Assembly: GCF_000210295.1 (NCBI RefSeq)
Contig: NC_026736.1
Coordinates: forward strand, 956,022 to 1,020,021
Length of the DNA stretch: 64,000 nt
Direction of reading: 5' to 3'
From: Trypanosoma brucei gambiense DAL972
Taxonomy: Eukaryota; Euglenozoa; Kinetoplastea; Trypanosomatida; Trypanosomatidae
In this document: piece after piece, positions 1 to 10,873 of the stretch
Numbering within the stretch: the first letter of the stretch is position 1
Layout of the letters: each line of letters opens with the position of its first letter
The notes under the pieces: generated by a model
What the model saw: the letters and a program-made list of their open reading frames with translations, nothing else
Database searches by the model: none
Told to the model about the DNA's origin: nothing
Position numbers and translations under genes: made by a program

Positions 1-19
1 TTCTGTTATTACTGCGTCC

Positions 20-2512
20 ATGCCGCGCGCTGCGAATCCCACGAAACAGGAAGGCGCTAAAAACCTGGGATGCCTTAGCCGCATGAAGGCCTGCTTCTGC
101 CGCAGCCGCAGCATATATGACCCTCCGTTGTGGACGAAGGTAGTGGGAGTGCTTTTTATCATTATAGCCATTGGGCTTGACATAGCAGTGGCCTGGCGGT
201 GCTGCTCTGCAACGCTACATGGGAGGGGGTCGGGTAAAAAAATTTACATTTACCTTCTCTGTTCTCTTTTCGGCTTTGGGTCGCTGGTCTGTTGTATTAT
301 GCTCTACCGTCTACGTCGGAGCATGTCAAAGAAATCATACCTGGATTCGAGACCTCAGCAACTTGCCTGCCGTGTTTTCATGTTTATGTTCTTCACGGCC
401 ATCATTTTCAGTATTACACAATTCGCTCTGTTTTACGTGCTCGATTTCAGAATCCCGGGTATGTTGGCGTGGCAACCACTTATACAGCTACCGGCGTTGT
501 TGGTATGGCCAGTTTTGGTCAATGTCATGACTCTAATATACACTACCCGTCACCGCCCAGAGACGGTTCCCATTCATCCGCGAGACACGCGCTGGAAAGA
601 AAGTGTCTGGCCTGACGATTGGTACCGATGGCTTGCTCGCCATGGCGGCAGCATGTACATTTTTCATACAGAGAAGGAGGAGGCCTCCTTCAATTGGAAA
701 CAACTGGAGTACCGCGTACGGCGGTACCTTGTGAGGTTAAAGAGAAGGGGTGGTGTGCATAACTTATCTCTCCTTCTGCAGAGCATACCCAATGACTCTT
801 CATCTCCACCGGTTGAGGGGCCGAGTGACCCCTCGATAAATTATACCATTATGTGCTCCGTTCACTCCCGTCCCCAGGATATAGAGTTCTGGAAGGGTCT
901 GAGAGAGTCGATTTGTAATCGAGGCGCAGCCGAGATTGTCAACATGGACATGACGTCCACGTGCTTCCTACCGTACGTTGAAGCAGGGAGGGAAAACGAT
1001 TTGGGGCCCGAGAGACCGTCAGGCGCATCCCAAGTGATGAGACAAAATGTTGGCAGGGAAGGAGGTGGGTCCCGAGCTCCGCTGCTAGAAAACGATGGGG
1101 GAGCTCTCAACGGTTCCGTGGCGTTGAGGTTGAGCTCCACCACCGGGGATGCACCTCCCGGTGACGGGGAGCGTCGTCTGGGGTCTGTGGATGATCATTC
1201 AGGAGGTAACGGCGACGATGGAGGGTCAACTAATAACCCAAAGAGTGTGTGGCAAGCACTCCGTGGTGTAATTTCCGCTTCGGTGAGGGGAGCCGGGAGG
1301 AACTTATTCGAACGACCTGCTCATGCGTTTGAGCGTGCCGAAACCTATCTTTTGGATGCTGTTCAGCAAAGGATGCACGAACCCCTGTACCTCCCGTTTT
1401 TCAATCTTGAGACAGCCATTGACTGCTTCAACATAGCGTTTGAATCGTACAATTGGAAGGGACAGTCGCACGCCCGGGCCCAAGAAAGAAAGGTTGGAAC
1501 CTCGGGCTGCTGCCGCGGCTCTTCAAACTACCGTTCAAATGCTCGCGAATCCGCTGCTTACCCCCGGGAAACGAACCCAGACGCGTGCACCACGTCGCAA
1601 GGTGATGTTGAGATGCGCAAATTTTGCCCTAGTACCGAACAACAGTCTGTGGCAGCCACTCCAGACCATAACGGGACGCCCACTATCGATGTGAAACAAT
1701 ACGGTTATAAGCCAATCGCTGTGTTTGAGGCACTTGATGTAGCGGCTGTTTGTGCTGTCATGGACACTGAATTTTTGCACCATCGTGGCAAGGCCCCTCG
1801 AATCGTTATCGCATTCCGAGGAACAGCAAATATGAGCAACGTCAGGGAGGACATCAAGATGCGCCGCCGTGCTTGGGATGAAATGAAGAACGATAGGGAC
1901 AATGCGTCTCTGAACTCGAGTTGCTGCTGGGAACCAACGGTCCACTCCGGATTTTTGGAGATCTGGGAAGCACACCAAACTTCTATTGAAGAAAAACTTG
2001 GCGGGTTCTTAAAGGAGAATTCTTCCACTGTTTACCGTGTGTTTTGCACGGGCCACAGCATGGGGGGTGCTGTGGCTTGTCTTTGTGCCTACAGTGTGCG
2101 GCGTATGTTGCGGGAGATAGAATACCCCTTGGATGAGGTAACGGTTTACACGTTTGGTCAGCCCCCGATGGGGAACGCAGCGTTTCAAACCGCTTACGAC
2201 AAGGCGATTCCCCGAACGTTTCGTGTTGTAAACGAGAGTGACGAAATTGCAACGTTCCGGCTTTACGGCACGCAAGTTGGCACTGAAGTGGATATTAACC
2301 GCCATGGCAATTACATCTGTAAGCCCACGTATATGGAGCAACGGTGCCACCCAATGAAGAATAAGGCGTTTGGAATCGAGGGCCATCAGGTGAAGTCTTA
2401 TGCCCGCTCGCTCAATGCCTTGGCGCTCGACACATCCTGCAAGATACGTGCTTCCGGCGATCCAGAGGCGTCATATGTGGCCGAGCCTGGACGCGAGCCG
2501 GATGCCATGTAA
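20..2512 (+). CDS. Class 3 lipase, DAG-lipase-like, four N-terminal membrane segments
   Basis: 830 residues. Seen: four hydrophobic segments at about residues 40-60, 75-97, 118-141 and 148-174, then a long hydrophilic part with a low-complexity Gly/Asp/Asn-rich stretch (about 350-410), then an alpha/beta-hydrolase domain in the last 270 residues. The nucleophile motif GHSMGG places the catalytic Ser at 680; likely partners are Asp741 (in NESDEIATF) and His789 (in EGHQVKSYA). A strand ending in AFRGT supplies the usual oxyanion region. Known: four membrane segments followed by a class 3 lipase domain is the plan of sn-1-specific diacylglycerol lipases. Inferred: a membrane lipase acting on DAG or a related glycerolipid. 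The ATG at 20 leaves only 19 bases of leader in the window, so a longer N-terminus cannot be excluded. First gene of the plus-strand cluster. Confidence 0.85.
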   Translation: MPRAANPTKQEGAKNLGCLSRMKACFCRSRSIYDPPLWTKVVGVLFIIIAIGLDIAVAWRCCSATLHGRGSGKKIYIYLLCSLFGFGSLVCCIMLYRLRRSMSKKSYLDSRPQQLACRVFMFMFFTAIIFSITQFALFYVLDFRIPGMLAWQPLIQLPALLVWPVLVNVMTLIYTTRHRPETVPIHPRDTRWKESVWPDDWYRWLARHGGSMYIFHTEKEEASFNWKQLEYRVRRYLVRLKRRGGVHNLSLLLQSIPNDSSSPPVEGPSDPSINYTIMCSVHSRPQDIEFWKGLRESICNRGAAEIVNMDMTSTCFLPYVEAGRENDLGPERPSGASQVMRQNVGREGGGSRAPLLENDGGALNGSVALRLSSTTGDAPPGDGERRLGSVDDHSGGNGDDGGSTNNPKSVWQALRGVISASVRGAGRNLFERPAHAFERAETYLLDAVQQRMHEPLYLPFFNLETAIDCFNIAFESYNWKGQSHARAQERKVGTSGCCRGSSNYRSNARESAAYPRETNPDACTTSQGDVEMRKFCPSTEQQSVAATPDHNGTPTIDVKQYGYKPIAVFEALDVAAVCAVMDTEFLHHRGKAPRIVIAFRGTANMSNVREDIKMRRRAWDEMKNDRDNASLNSSCCWEPTVHSGFLEIWEAHQTSIEEKLGGFLKENSSTVYRVFCTGHSMGGAVACLCAYSVRRMLREIEYPLDEVTVYTFGQPPMGNAAFQTAYDKAIPRTFRVVNESDEIATFRLYGTQVGTEVDINRHGNYICKPTYMEQRCHPMKNKAFGIEGHQVKSYARSLNALALDTSCKIRASGDPEASYVAEPGREPDAM

Positions 2513-3614
2513 GTTGTTCCTGGCCTTTGGGTTGCGAATGCATTCGCCGTGCGGATGAAAGAAGAGGAAGCGTGGGATAAAAGTGTGCGGCTGTGGGGTA
2601 TATTTGGGGAGTTCAGGGTGTTGTGAAGCATTTGGGATGGGGAAAGTGACATCGAAACGGCGCTAATACTTGCTTGCTCGAAGTTGTGTGTTCCCTTCTC
2701 ACTTAGCTTTACCTCAGATTAGTGACTTCCATATCCCCAGCTGCTGTGAGGGTGGTTGCACATCCGTAATTCTTCTCCACAATTGCTGAGGATCTTTTGC
2801 CTTTTGTTTTTGAGTTACTTTTTCTTGCCGTTGTTACGTCACTAATCATTTTGTATGGAAGGTAGTGGGAGCGAAGAGAGCCAAGTGATATATTTACCGC
2901 TCCATCCTTCGTTTGTTTAATTTTTTTCGGTTTGTCTTGCTCACCATCTTGGGTGTTGGGGCTGCTCGGGATGCTGCGGTGTGGTTGTGTGGCTGGGGCA
3001 TTGTGTCTCGCGGCTTGCCTCCATTATTGTTTGTTTATGTTTATTTGGCGGTGGCGATGCCTGGTCGTGCGTGCGTTTTTTCCCCCTTTTGTACGTCTTC
3101 ACCAAAGTTGTACCGCTTCTCTTTTCATTTCGCTGAGGGGGCTTCTCTTTCATTGGGTGGTAAACCCCATTCGCGTATGTGTGGTTCCCACCGTCGTAAC
3201 CTCTTTCTTGCTTTATTTTTTAAAAGTTTACTGCAAATGGTCAAACGCACACGTTGACGTACCGTATTTCATACTGGAAAGGGCTTTCATGGCTTCCTCT
3301 TTCATTATTTTATCATCTGTATCTTGAAGATACCCATGCACAACTGACATTGTGGTTAAATCACCCATGCCTGAGAATAGTGGCTTGTACCAACTTCATC
3401 TGTTCCTTATTTTTCTTCCTTTCCAAACACCGTCCCCAATTCAGAGAAGGAGAAGCATTTTTTATATTTCTTTTAAAGGAGGGAGCAAAAGGGAGTGCGA
3501 GTAAGGGGAAAGTTGACATAGTGGGAAAGTAAATAAATAAATAGGGAAAAGGGAAGCAGAGGAGGAGCAAAAAGTGTATTTTGAAGAAGAGAGCGAAACC
3601 AGAATACGGCGCTG
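2513..3614 (+). other. Intergenic: lipase 3' UTR and SEM1-like 5' leader
   Basis: 1.1 kb without a supported gene. It is T-rich and turns purine-rich after about 3440. A pyrimidine tract at about 3400-3423 is followed by AG at 3443-3444, the likely spliced-leader acceptor for the next gene. Open frames here are hydrophobic translations of T-rich DNA and I do not believe them. Confidence 0.6.
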
Positions 3615-4028
3615 ATGAGCAACCGGGAGCCAATGTCGCCATTACCCACGCAACCAACTTCTGTCCCCAGTGTGGCCTCATTGAAGGGAGTTCTCACGCC
3701 GCAGGTGGTGCTGCAGACGGCACAGGCCTCACTGGAGCTTCCCAAGGCAGATGAGATGTGGTCTAATTGGTACAAGGAGTCCGAGGACCGGTTTCTCGAC
3801 TTTATTTCCTTCGATGCAACGGAGGGTGGTGGTAACGGAGGTGTTGTCCGCTCTGGAAGCTCACATCGGACGTTGAGTGCACGGCGCATTAGTGGACAAT
3901 TTGAAGAAGAGGTGATGAAATCATGGGAAGAGGACTGGGAAGATGAGGATGTGGAGGATACATTTGATGCCGTCATGGGGCGGATTGGGCGCTATGAGGC
4001 TTCAAGGGCCGCTTCGTCACAGAAGTAG
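3615..4028 (+). CDS. SEM1: SEM1/DSS1-like 26S proteasome lid subunit, extended N-terminus
   Basis: 137 residues. Seen: an acidic C-terminal segment, residues 104-117, of the form W-E-x-x-W-E-D-E-D-V-E-D-x-F, followed by a short amphipathic helix (DAVMGRIGRYEAS). An earlier acidic/aromatic patch (EDRFLDFISFD, residues 57-67) sits where the first acidic motif of the family lies. Known: DSS1/SEM1 proteins are about 70-90 residues, disordered, and end in this W-x3-W acidic motif plus a helix; they are lid subunits of the 26S proteasome and partners in TREX-2 and BRCA2 complexes. This copy is longer because of a Pro/Ser/Thr-rich N-terminus and a Gly/Ser linker between the motifs. The start is the first ATG after the AG at 3443-3444. 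The motif match is strong; which complex it serves is inferred. Confidence 0.78.
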   Translation: MSNREPMSPLPTQPTSVPSVASLKGVLTPQVVLQTAQASLELPKADEMWSNWYKESEDRFLDFISFDATEGGGNGGVVRSGSSHRTLSARRISGQFEEEVMKSWEEDWEDEDVEDTFDAVMGRIGRYEASRAASSQK

Positions 4029-4730
4029 AAGTATGACTTACTCATCAGCAGCTGCACAAAAGACGTGTATTTGTGTGTGTGTGTGTGTGTGTGTGGGAGG
4101 CGTGGAAAGGTGTTAAAGCTCTTTTGCTTTAAATTTTATTGTTTGGTGGGAAGGTGGAGTGGCAGAGTGCAAGCATAAAGCGAGATGGAAGAAAATATGA
4201 GTGCATGATGTCGGTAAAAAGTTACTTCATCTTGTTTTCTGTCTTTATTCTTCTCTTTTTTTCGTTGGCCACCTTCTGTACTATTTACTGGCTTGTGGTG
4301 CGTCGAATCACTCTACTGAGGAGCGTGTGGTGCTTCGGTATATATATTTGCCTGCTAGTGTGTTTCTTTTTTTTTTTTGTTGGCCTTGTGTGGGGACTTG
4401 TGGCGTGTTGAAGAGGTGGTTTAAATTCCCCCACAGTCGCGTGCTGGATGTGTTCTCTTGGGAGAAGGGGAAATTGAAATCATTTTACCCGTCGAGAGGG
4501 CAAATGTGTGGTGTTCCTTTCTTTTTTGTTTTCCGTTTCTACCGAGGCTGTTTGTTTGTTTCATGCTTCCCTTTCTTCACTTTTGGTTATTCTACGCTTC
4601 ATTTACGTTCCCCTCCGCTACTCTCTTGATTATGGGTTAGGTTTTGCACCCCGTAACTGCGCTCAGTAGGAGGAGTTTGACGAGACACACACCTGCACAT
4701 AAGCGTAAATAGATAAATAATCTTTGTGAA
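4029..4730 (+). other. Intergenic with (GT)n and a splice acceptor
   Basis: Contains a GT microsatellite at about 4069-4094 and T-rich DNA. A long pyrimidine-rich stretch (about 4515-4627) is followed by AG at 4639-4640, the probable spliced-leader acceptor for the next gene. No gene seen. Confidence 0.6.
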
Positions 4731-5693
4731 ATGTGGGTGAGGACATTCCTGCGGCTCTGCGGGTGCAAATCACCCAATGCGGCAGCTATAACTTCTGGAT
4801 CGTCATGGATGACTGCTGCTGCATGGGCCAGTCTTGGAAGCGAATTTTCTTCTGTGAGTGAGAGCAAATTCCTGCAGCAGGTATCGGATGGATTCCTCAC
4901 CTCACGGGCAACAACTGACATGATGCCCGCAGAGCAGCTCCTTTTATCCATGGTGGAGGAAAATGAGGAACGTTACAAGGGCGTGGATGTGAGGGATCCT
5001 TCATCTATGGCGGTGTATGAGGGGGAAAGGCCGCGATGGATGACACTCGGAGGGCAGGTCCGCGCGGTGTCGGAGTTTGTGTCCGGACATTTATGCCATC
5101 ACATTTCATTACCCGCGTGGAAGGAGCTGTTTGACCTTCAATACGCTGAGATGGACTTGACGTACTGGCTGTATGTGTTGCATGTGCACATGGTTAGTCG
5201 CCGCGCCACTAGTGTTCCCATCGAGAAGTTTAACCGCCGTCGTGAGGTGTTGGAGGAGATTCTTTTGACTATGTTTGACAGTTGGGCTGCGACGTCGGAG
5301 GATGTGATGGGACGACCTCCGCTTAACAAAATCCGTTTCTACATTAAGGACATGTACTATGTTACGGCGGTTAACTTTGAGGAAGCCCTCTTACACGATG
5401 GCCCCGGGGCCGATTTGATGCTGTTGGGGTTCTTGATGAAGTTCTGTCCGCTGCCGCGTCCCGAAGATGTCCCTCTTTACACCTACTACTCTCTAGTGCA
5501 TTACATTCGCTTTCATACTGCTTTACTAGATCGGATTCCCGATGAGTCTATAGCGAAGGGCAACTTCAACTTCCTCTCACCGACTGACCCCCGAATATTT
5601 GAGCAGTACAGTGAGGTAACACTTGACCAAGTTATTAGAAGTTGGACGGTGGAGGCTAGTGAAGAGGAGGTAAAATGCCATGCGGCACCGTGA
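4731..5693 (+). CDS. Ubiquinol-cytochrome c chaperone family protein (UQCC1/Cbp3-like)
   Basis: 320 residues. Seen: a basic, hydrophobic N-terminus (MWVRTFLRLCG) typical of a mitochondrial presequence, then a helical domain at about residues 125-275. Within it the pattern MDLTYWLYVLHVHMVSRR, a helix with LLTMFDSW, and YYVTAVNFEEALLHDGPGADLML follow the order of conserved blocks in Cbp3/UQCC1 (a Trp-containing helix before L-H-x-[WH], then F/Y-x-x-A followed by E-x-x-L-x-D/H). Known: Cbp3/UQCC1 binds newly made cytochrome b at the mitochondrial ribosome and passes it into complex III. In this organism cytochrome b comes from an edited kinetoplast mRNA, so the client would be an edited product. 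The acidic C-terminus looks specific to this lineage. Assigned by motif order only. Confidence 0.72.
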   Translation: MWVRTFLRLCGCKSPNAAAITSGSSWMTAAAWASLGSEFSSVSESKFLQQVSDGFLTSRATTDMMPAEQLLLSMVEENEERYKGVDVRDPSSMAVYEGERPRWMTLGGQVRAVSEFVSGHLCHHISLPAWKELFDLQYAEMDLTYWLYVLHVHMVSRRATSVPIEKFNRRREVLEEILLTMFDSWAATSEDVMGRPPLNKIRFYIKDMYYVTAVNFEEALLHDGPGADLMLLGFLMKFCPLPRPEDVPLYTYYSLVHYIRFHTALLDRIPDESIAKGNFNFLSPTDPRIFEQYSEVTLDQVIRSWTVEASEEEVKCHAAP

Positions 5694-6748
5694 TATGACG
5701 AGGGCTGCGGTTGTTGCGTTTGCATGTTGACAAGTGAGTGAGCCAGTAAGGAGTGTGGTAAAAGCTGTAGGGGTTTAGACGCTGGGAGTCGCAGGTGGTG
5801 TAATGTTTTCCATTTTTCCTTTTTTATGTCAGCTCTTTTGTTTGTTTTGTTTTTGTTCTGTGTGTTGTTGTCGAGCGCCCTCAGTGCACTTTGGTAATGA
5901 AGGCTTACGTATAAAAGAAGATTGTCGTTTGGTTCTGTTTTACATTTTGTGTTTTCCCTATTTTGTTTGGTTGTCATGGAGGGGATGATGAGCGGTGTGT
6001 CGACGGAGGTATCGTGAACTCACTCCCGTTAGTGTGGTATTATTTTCATTATTATTATTATTATTTTTCTCCTACACTAAACATTAAAGTTGGTAACGCG
6101 ATGTATTTTTTTATTTTTTCCACACCAAAGACATGTATACATGAATTACATTTATTACTATTATTGTCATTATTATTATTTTCCACCCTTTAACACATGC
6201 CCGGGCACCGAGCACTTGGCCCTTGTACGTTGCCATCTGGGCCTGCGAGTTGTTCCAGTGCTGTGATTATGAGCAACAACCTCCATCACGTATAAATTCA
6301 AATTACATTAATGAGGGAATGGAAAAGGTAAACGGACTCTGAGCATACACATTACTAACGAGGCACGCGATGTCGTGTTATTTTCCATGTCCGGAGAGCT
6401 GAGGAAAAGCAAGAAAGAAAGAAAGGAGAGGGAGATTGTTTCACACGTTACACCATATCCTCCTCCCCTTTCCGATATTTGTTGGTGGTTGCAGTCGCCG
6501 CCGCCGCTCCTCTTCCCCCCTCCACTGGATACGAGTGGCTTATAAGTGAAAGATCGCGATGCCATGTGGGATATCGCATAGCTCCTATCTTGTTCATCAG
6601 TGTTTCTCCCTCTTATTCCTCCCTGGTTTCTCTCTCCTTTTTTTTCTTTTTTAACGATCTAATCCTACGTATGCATCAGAAGTGTTACTGTTGTGTACCT
6701 CCGCCAGCGATCTCTTAGTATTTATTTCGCAGTGCTATCTAAATTATC
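5694..6748 (+). other. Intergenic, T-rich, with splice acceptor for the acyltransferase
   Basis: 1.05 kb. T-rich 3' UTR with ATT-repeat stretches near 6043-6068 and 6150-6180. A pyrimidine tract at about 6600-6652 precedes AG at 6678-6679, the likely acceptor. No gene seen. Confidence 0.6.
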
Positions 6749-8614
6749 ATGAAGCGCATCCCCGTAAAGGACCTTGCCGTCAACGTTCTGAAGCTCCCTC
6801 GATTGCCCATTCCCACACTTGAGGCAACAGCGGAGCGGTACCGCGCATCCATATGGCCACTGAAGTCCGCCGAGATGGTGAAAAATCACTTGCAGAAGTT
6901 TGATACCTTTCTTACTTCCTCCGCTGGGGGCTTGCAGGCGGCACTTGTGGAGGCAGATACCGCTGCTGCCGCAAGTGGCGTATACCCGTATTCGTATATT
7001 GAGGCCTTGTGGGAAGACATGTATTTGAGCAATCGTGAACCCGTATTAGTGAATGTTAACCCCGCCATCACCACCAAGAAACTGAAGAATGCGGGTGATA
7101 CGCAAGCGGCTGTCGGGGCGGCTGTCGTACACAGCATTGCGCGGTGGGTGTATAACGCCGTGAACAAGGGAGTAGAGGTATTTGACGAAACACGCGATGT
7201 GTCCCCGCTACTGCGGCAGTTTGGAGCTTCGGTCATTCCAGGTGAGAAGAAGGATACGTTTCACACCACACCGATGGAGAAACTTCGTCACATCATTGTG
7301 CTTCACGACGGCCACCCGTATGCAGTGCGCGTGTTTGACGACAAGCAGGTCCCTCTTGACCGTGCGGTGGTCCAAAAGTCAATTGAGTACGTTCTGTCAA
7401 TCACGCCAGATGCAGACAACACAACACCCGTGTCAGTTCTTACGGCGGGGAACCGCCAGACTTGGGCAGGCGCTTATGCCGAGTTGGTGAAAACACCGGA
7501 GAACGCGGAGAACCTCAAAAAGATTCAAGAGGGCATTGTGGTTGTTTGCCTCGACACTGAGAGTTGGGGAGGTGACGGCAAATTAGTGGACGGTGCTTCC
7601 CTGCACGGCAACAACACGGAGTTTGAGAACCGATGGTACGACAAGCATCAAATTATTGTATCTGCAGATGGGCGGGTCGCATTCAACTTCGAGCATTCCG
7701 GCAGCGACGGCGTTCAGTGGCTCCGGTGGATCAGTGATATTATCAGTGATGTTGAGGGAGGTGATGGAAGTTCTGTTTCCACCTCTGCCACCAGCTTGGA
7801 TCCTGCGAAGGTTGGCACCTTGGTTCAGCCCTTGACCTTGACGTTTGGGAAGACATTCGCTGCCCACATTCGCGCGGCACGCGCCGGGGCTCTCGAGCTC
7901 ATTGCTGGAACGGCGTTGGAAGACGTGACCATTCCGTATGGCAAAACTCAGTTGAAGCAGCTTGGTGTGAGCCCCGATGCGTTTGTGCAGATGTGCCTTC
8001 AGGTGGCCCACCACAAATGTCGGAATAAACTCGCACCAACGTATGAGGCGGCCTCCACCGGTCGTTTCTTTCATGGGCGTACTGAGACGATTCGGTCAGC
8101 GACTCGGGAAATGCAGCTCGTGGCGGAGGCCGTCAACCGTATGACGAAGGCTAATGCCGCATCCGATGAGGAGGGAAGTACAACACATGTGGCGAGTGTT
8201 GAGGAGCAGGTGGCACTGCTAAAGGCGGCTGCAGAGCGTCATGTGAGGTTGGCGAAGGCAGCGGCGAATGGCGAAGGTATCGATCGGCACTTGACAGCTC
8301 TGAAGCGGCTGGCAGTTGAGCGCAATGATGCCGCAGCGCTCGCTTTCTTCAACGACGAAACGTACACTTCGTGCTCCACGTGGAGATTAAGTACAAGTAA
8401 TTTAACAGCGCCGTGGGTAGAGCGATTCATGTTTGGTCCTGTAACCGCTAACGGCTACGGTGTAGGTTACACCATTGATGGAACGGAGGTGCGGCTGACA
8501 GTGTCGGCTTTCACCAGAAGCCCATCCACCGACGCGGGGGATATGAAGCTCGCCGTTTCTGAGGCCGCATCAAATGTTTACGGTTTGCTTAAGGCAGGGA
8601 CTAAACTAAAATAG
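6749..8614 (+). CDS. Carnitine O-acyltransferase (choline/carnitine acyltransferase family)
   Basis: 621 residues, normal family length. Seen: the N-terminal LPRLPIPTLEATAERY block; RWYDKHQIIV followed by the active-site segment FNFEHSGSDG with catalytic His316; the block YGKTQLKQLGVSPDAFVQM; the substrate-binding S-T-S triplet in RLSTSNL; and FGPVTANGYGVGYTI near the C-terminus. Known: these residues define the family, which transfers acyl groups between CoA and carnitine; short-chain members act in mitochondria or peroxisome-like organelles. The C-terminus (GTKLK) is not a clear PTS1, and the N-terminus is basic and could act as a mitochondrial presequence, so a mitochondrial acetyltransferase is my preferred reading. 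The acyl-chain preference cannot be read from the sequence. Confidence 0.92.
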   Translation: MKRIPVKDLAVNVLKLPRLPIPTLEATAERYRASIWPLKSAEMVKNHLQKFDTFLTSSAGGLQAALVEADTAAAASGVYPYSYIEALWEDMYLSNREPVLVNVNPAITTKKLKNAGDTQAAVGAAVVHSIARWVYNAVNKGVEVFDETRDVSPLLRQFGASVIPGEKKDTFHTTPMEKLRHIIVLHDGHPYAVRVFDDKQVPLDRAVVQKSIEYVLSITPDADNTTPVSVLTAGNRQTWAGAYAELVKTPENAENLKKIQEGIVVVCLDTESWGGDGKLVDGASLHGNNTEFENRWYDKHQIIVSADGRVAFNFEHSGSDGVQWLRWISDIISDVEGGDGSSVSTSATSLDPAKVGTLVQPLTLTFGKTFAAHIRAARAGALELIAGTALEDVTIPYGKTQLKQLGVSPDAFVQMCLQVAHHKCRNKLAPTYEAASTGRFFHGRTETIRSATREMQLVAEAVNRMTKANAASDEEGSTTHVASVEEQVALLKAAAERHVRLAKAAANGEGIDRHLTALKRLAVERNDAAALAFFNDETYTSCSTWRLSTSNLTAPWVERFMFGPVTANGYGVGYTIDGTEVRLTVSAFTRSPSTDAGDMKLAVSEAASNVYGLLKAGTKLK

Positions 8615-8708
8615 GTGTAGAGTAGCATATGGAAGAAATGGATAGTACGGATAGTGGGCTGCTGTAAGTGCGACCGCGGAGAGCACAAGGAGTGAGGCGC
8701 TAGTGGCC

Positions 8709-8761
<53 letters not shown>

Positions 8762-10873
8762 GTTTGTTTTAATTCACAAACACGGCAAAGGCAGTTTCAA
8801 GGAAAACTCAATCTGAATTTTGTTTGGTTATCATCATTTTCATCATGAGATGCAAAGCGTTTTATGCGTGTAAATACCTTCAGTTTGTTTTTTCTTTCAC
8901 GTTAGTAAAGTCCAGCGAGGAAAAAATAATAATAATTCATAAGCGGAAAGTATGTACACATATATATATATATATTTATATACGTGTGCGCGCTTTTGTG
9001 TATGTCTACGCGTTGGAGGCGTAGTTTTTTTTTTCCTTCTTTAATGATTTTGTTCTTAGTATTTTGTGTCTGGATGTGTGCTTGTGGTGCATACCGTGAC
9101 AGTTTCTTTTCCAACCTCCCTTTTCTCTCTGCGTGTGTGCGTGTGCGTGCTTGTCTCACTGGTGGTGACGAGTTTTGGGTGAGGATAGAGGGACAAAAGG
9201 AATGTTTGATGGATTTGTGGGGTTTCAGCTTTCTTCTTTACTTGTTTTTTTCTTTTCTTCGTTTTTTATTCATTCTATTCCTTTAGTTCATCCATGTCCT
9301 CTACTCGTCTCTCCCACAGTTTTCTTCCGCAATGTTTGTAATCCTTCGCACCTCCCTCTCTTCGAGGCCCACCCCAGTCTCTATCGCATACTTTTTCCCG
9401 CTGGTTATCGTAGTTCCCTTTTCTCTCTTTCTTTCTTTCTTTTTTTTTTTCCCTCCTCCTCCCTCTTCCCTCTCTTTCCTGTCCCTTTTTCTTTTTCTTT
9501 TTAGTTTTTTTTATTTTTCGTTTCGTGGGGTCAATGCCGGTGGTGCAGCTGAGGATTGAGAGGCCCCGGTAGCGCTTGCGGGAGGTGGGATTTCTCTCGT
9601 GTGGTGGCGGCCCAACATATATATTTATATATACAAAAATAAGCTGAGAGGAGGGACACACACGCAAAAAAAAAAGATAAAAGATAAAGTGGGGGATTTT
9701 ACAGATAGCGGAGGAAATGAGTGGGGTGCAATGGTTGGAAGGGAGAGAGGGGGGGCGGGGGGAGCGGAGTTGCTTTTCGTAGTACAGTTGTGATTACTTC
9801 TGTTGTTATTTCCCTGCCGCTTACTCGCTGGGTATTTTGACCGTTTTTCTTCTATTGTTTTACCTTTTTTTTTTTCATTCTCCTTCCTCGTTTACCGTTT
9901 TGTTTCGTTCGTTTCTCCCCCATGTTTTCTGTGTGACTGGTATCAGTAGTGTTAAATGTTCTTTTTTTTTTCTTTTTGAAATATTGGTTACTGCAGTGAC
10001 CATCCAAAACGGAGTTATTAGGGAAATCGAGAATAATGGGGAAGTAGAGGAAAATGACCAGAAAATGGACACAGACACGTACACACGTACACACAGACAC
10101 ATATACATAAATACCTTAAATATAGGTGGTGTGGAAGAAAATGAGTGTGAGAAGGAGGAATAGTGAGGTTGTGGGACACGATGGGGATATGGTAGTGAAT
10201 GGAGAGGTAATGTTTGCGTGGAGGTTGTGAGAGAGGTTAAAAAGTTTTGGACGTAAGATTGAAGTGGGATAAGTGGCATTTGGTCCATCAGTGGGTGATG
10301 GTCACCTTCTTACAACATTGTCACACACAGGTGCTTCTGGCTATACATGCACACATATATATATATGTGTGTGTATGTGGTTGCCTTTGGGTGTTATGCA
10401 CTTTCGCACTTGTATGTTCTTTGCCTTTATTAAGCATTTTTTACTTGTCTATTTTCTTCCGCTACCCTCAGGAGGGAACTATTTAATTAGACGGACGGTT
10501 GAGGCGCATCAACCCCTTGCACGCTGGCCGCAGGATTTCGTGTACCATAGCCCACTTTTTTCCTCCTTTCTTTCCCCTCATCCTGATATGTATTCTCATG
10601 CTAGTCCTTCCCGCGACTTCGCTTTCTTTTCCCATCTAGAGCACCATGCTCAACCCACCCGTTGCATGTGCATTACCATATTCCCACGCTGTATCAAACT
10701 ATTGCCCACCTCTCCGTCCCTTTCTTTTTGCTTTCCCCCCACTGTTTTACGTGGTGGTGCTTCGGTGCACTCGACCATGCTAGAAAAGAGCTTGGTTGTG
10801 GGTTGTACAATTGTTCGTGGTTTCATTACCCCTGCTCATCATTTCGCTTCTCAGTTAGTACTGCACGGAGGTA
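8615..10873 (+). other. 2.26-kb intergenic region rich in microsatellites
   Basis: Low-complexity DNA: a (TA)n tract at about 8711-8752, TA repeats near 8960-8975, long T-rich blocks at 9180-9530, and a purine-rich stretch at 9590-9760. The pyrimidine tract at about 10705-10748 with AG at 10782-10783, or the AG at 10853-10854 closer to the start, should serve RPC34. No frame here has both an ATG and coding-like composition. Confidence 0.55.
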
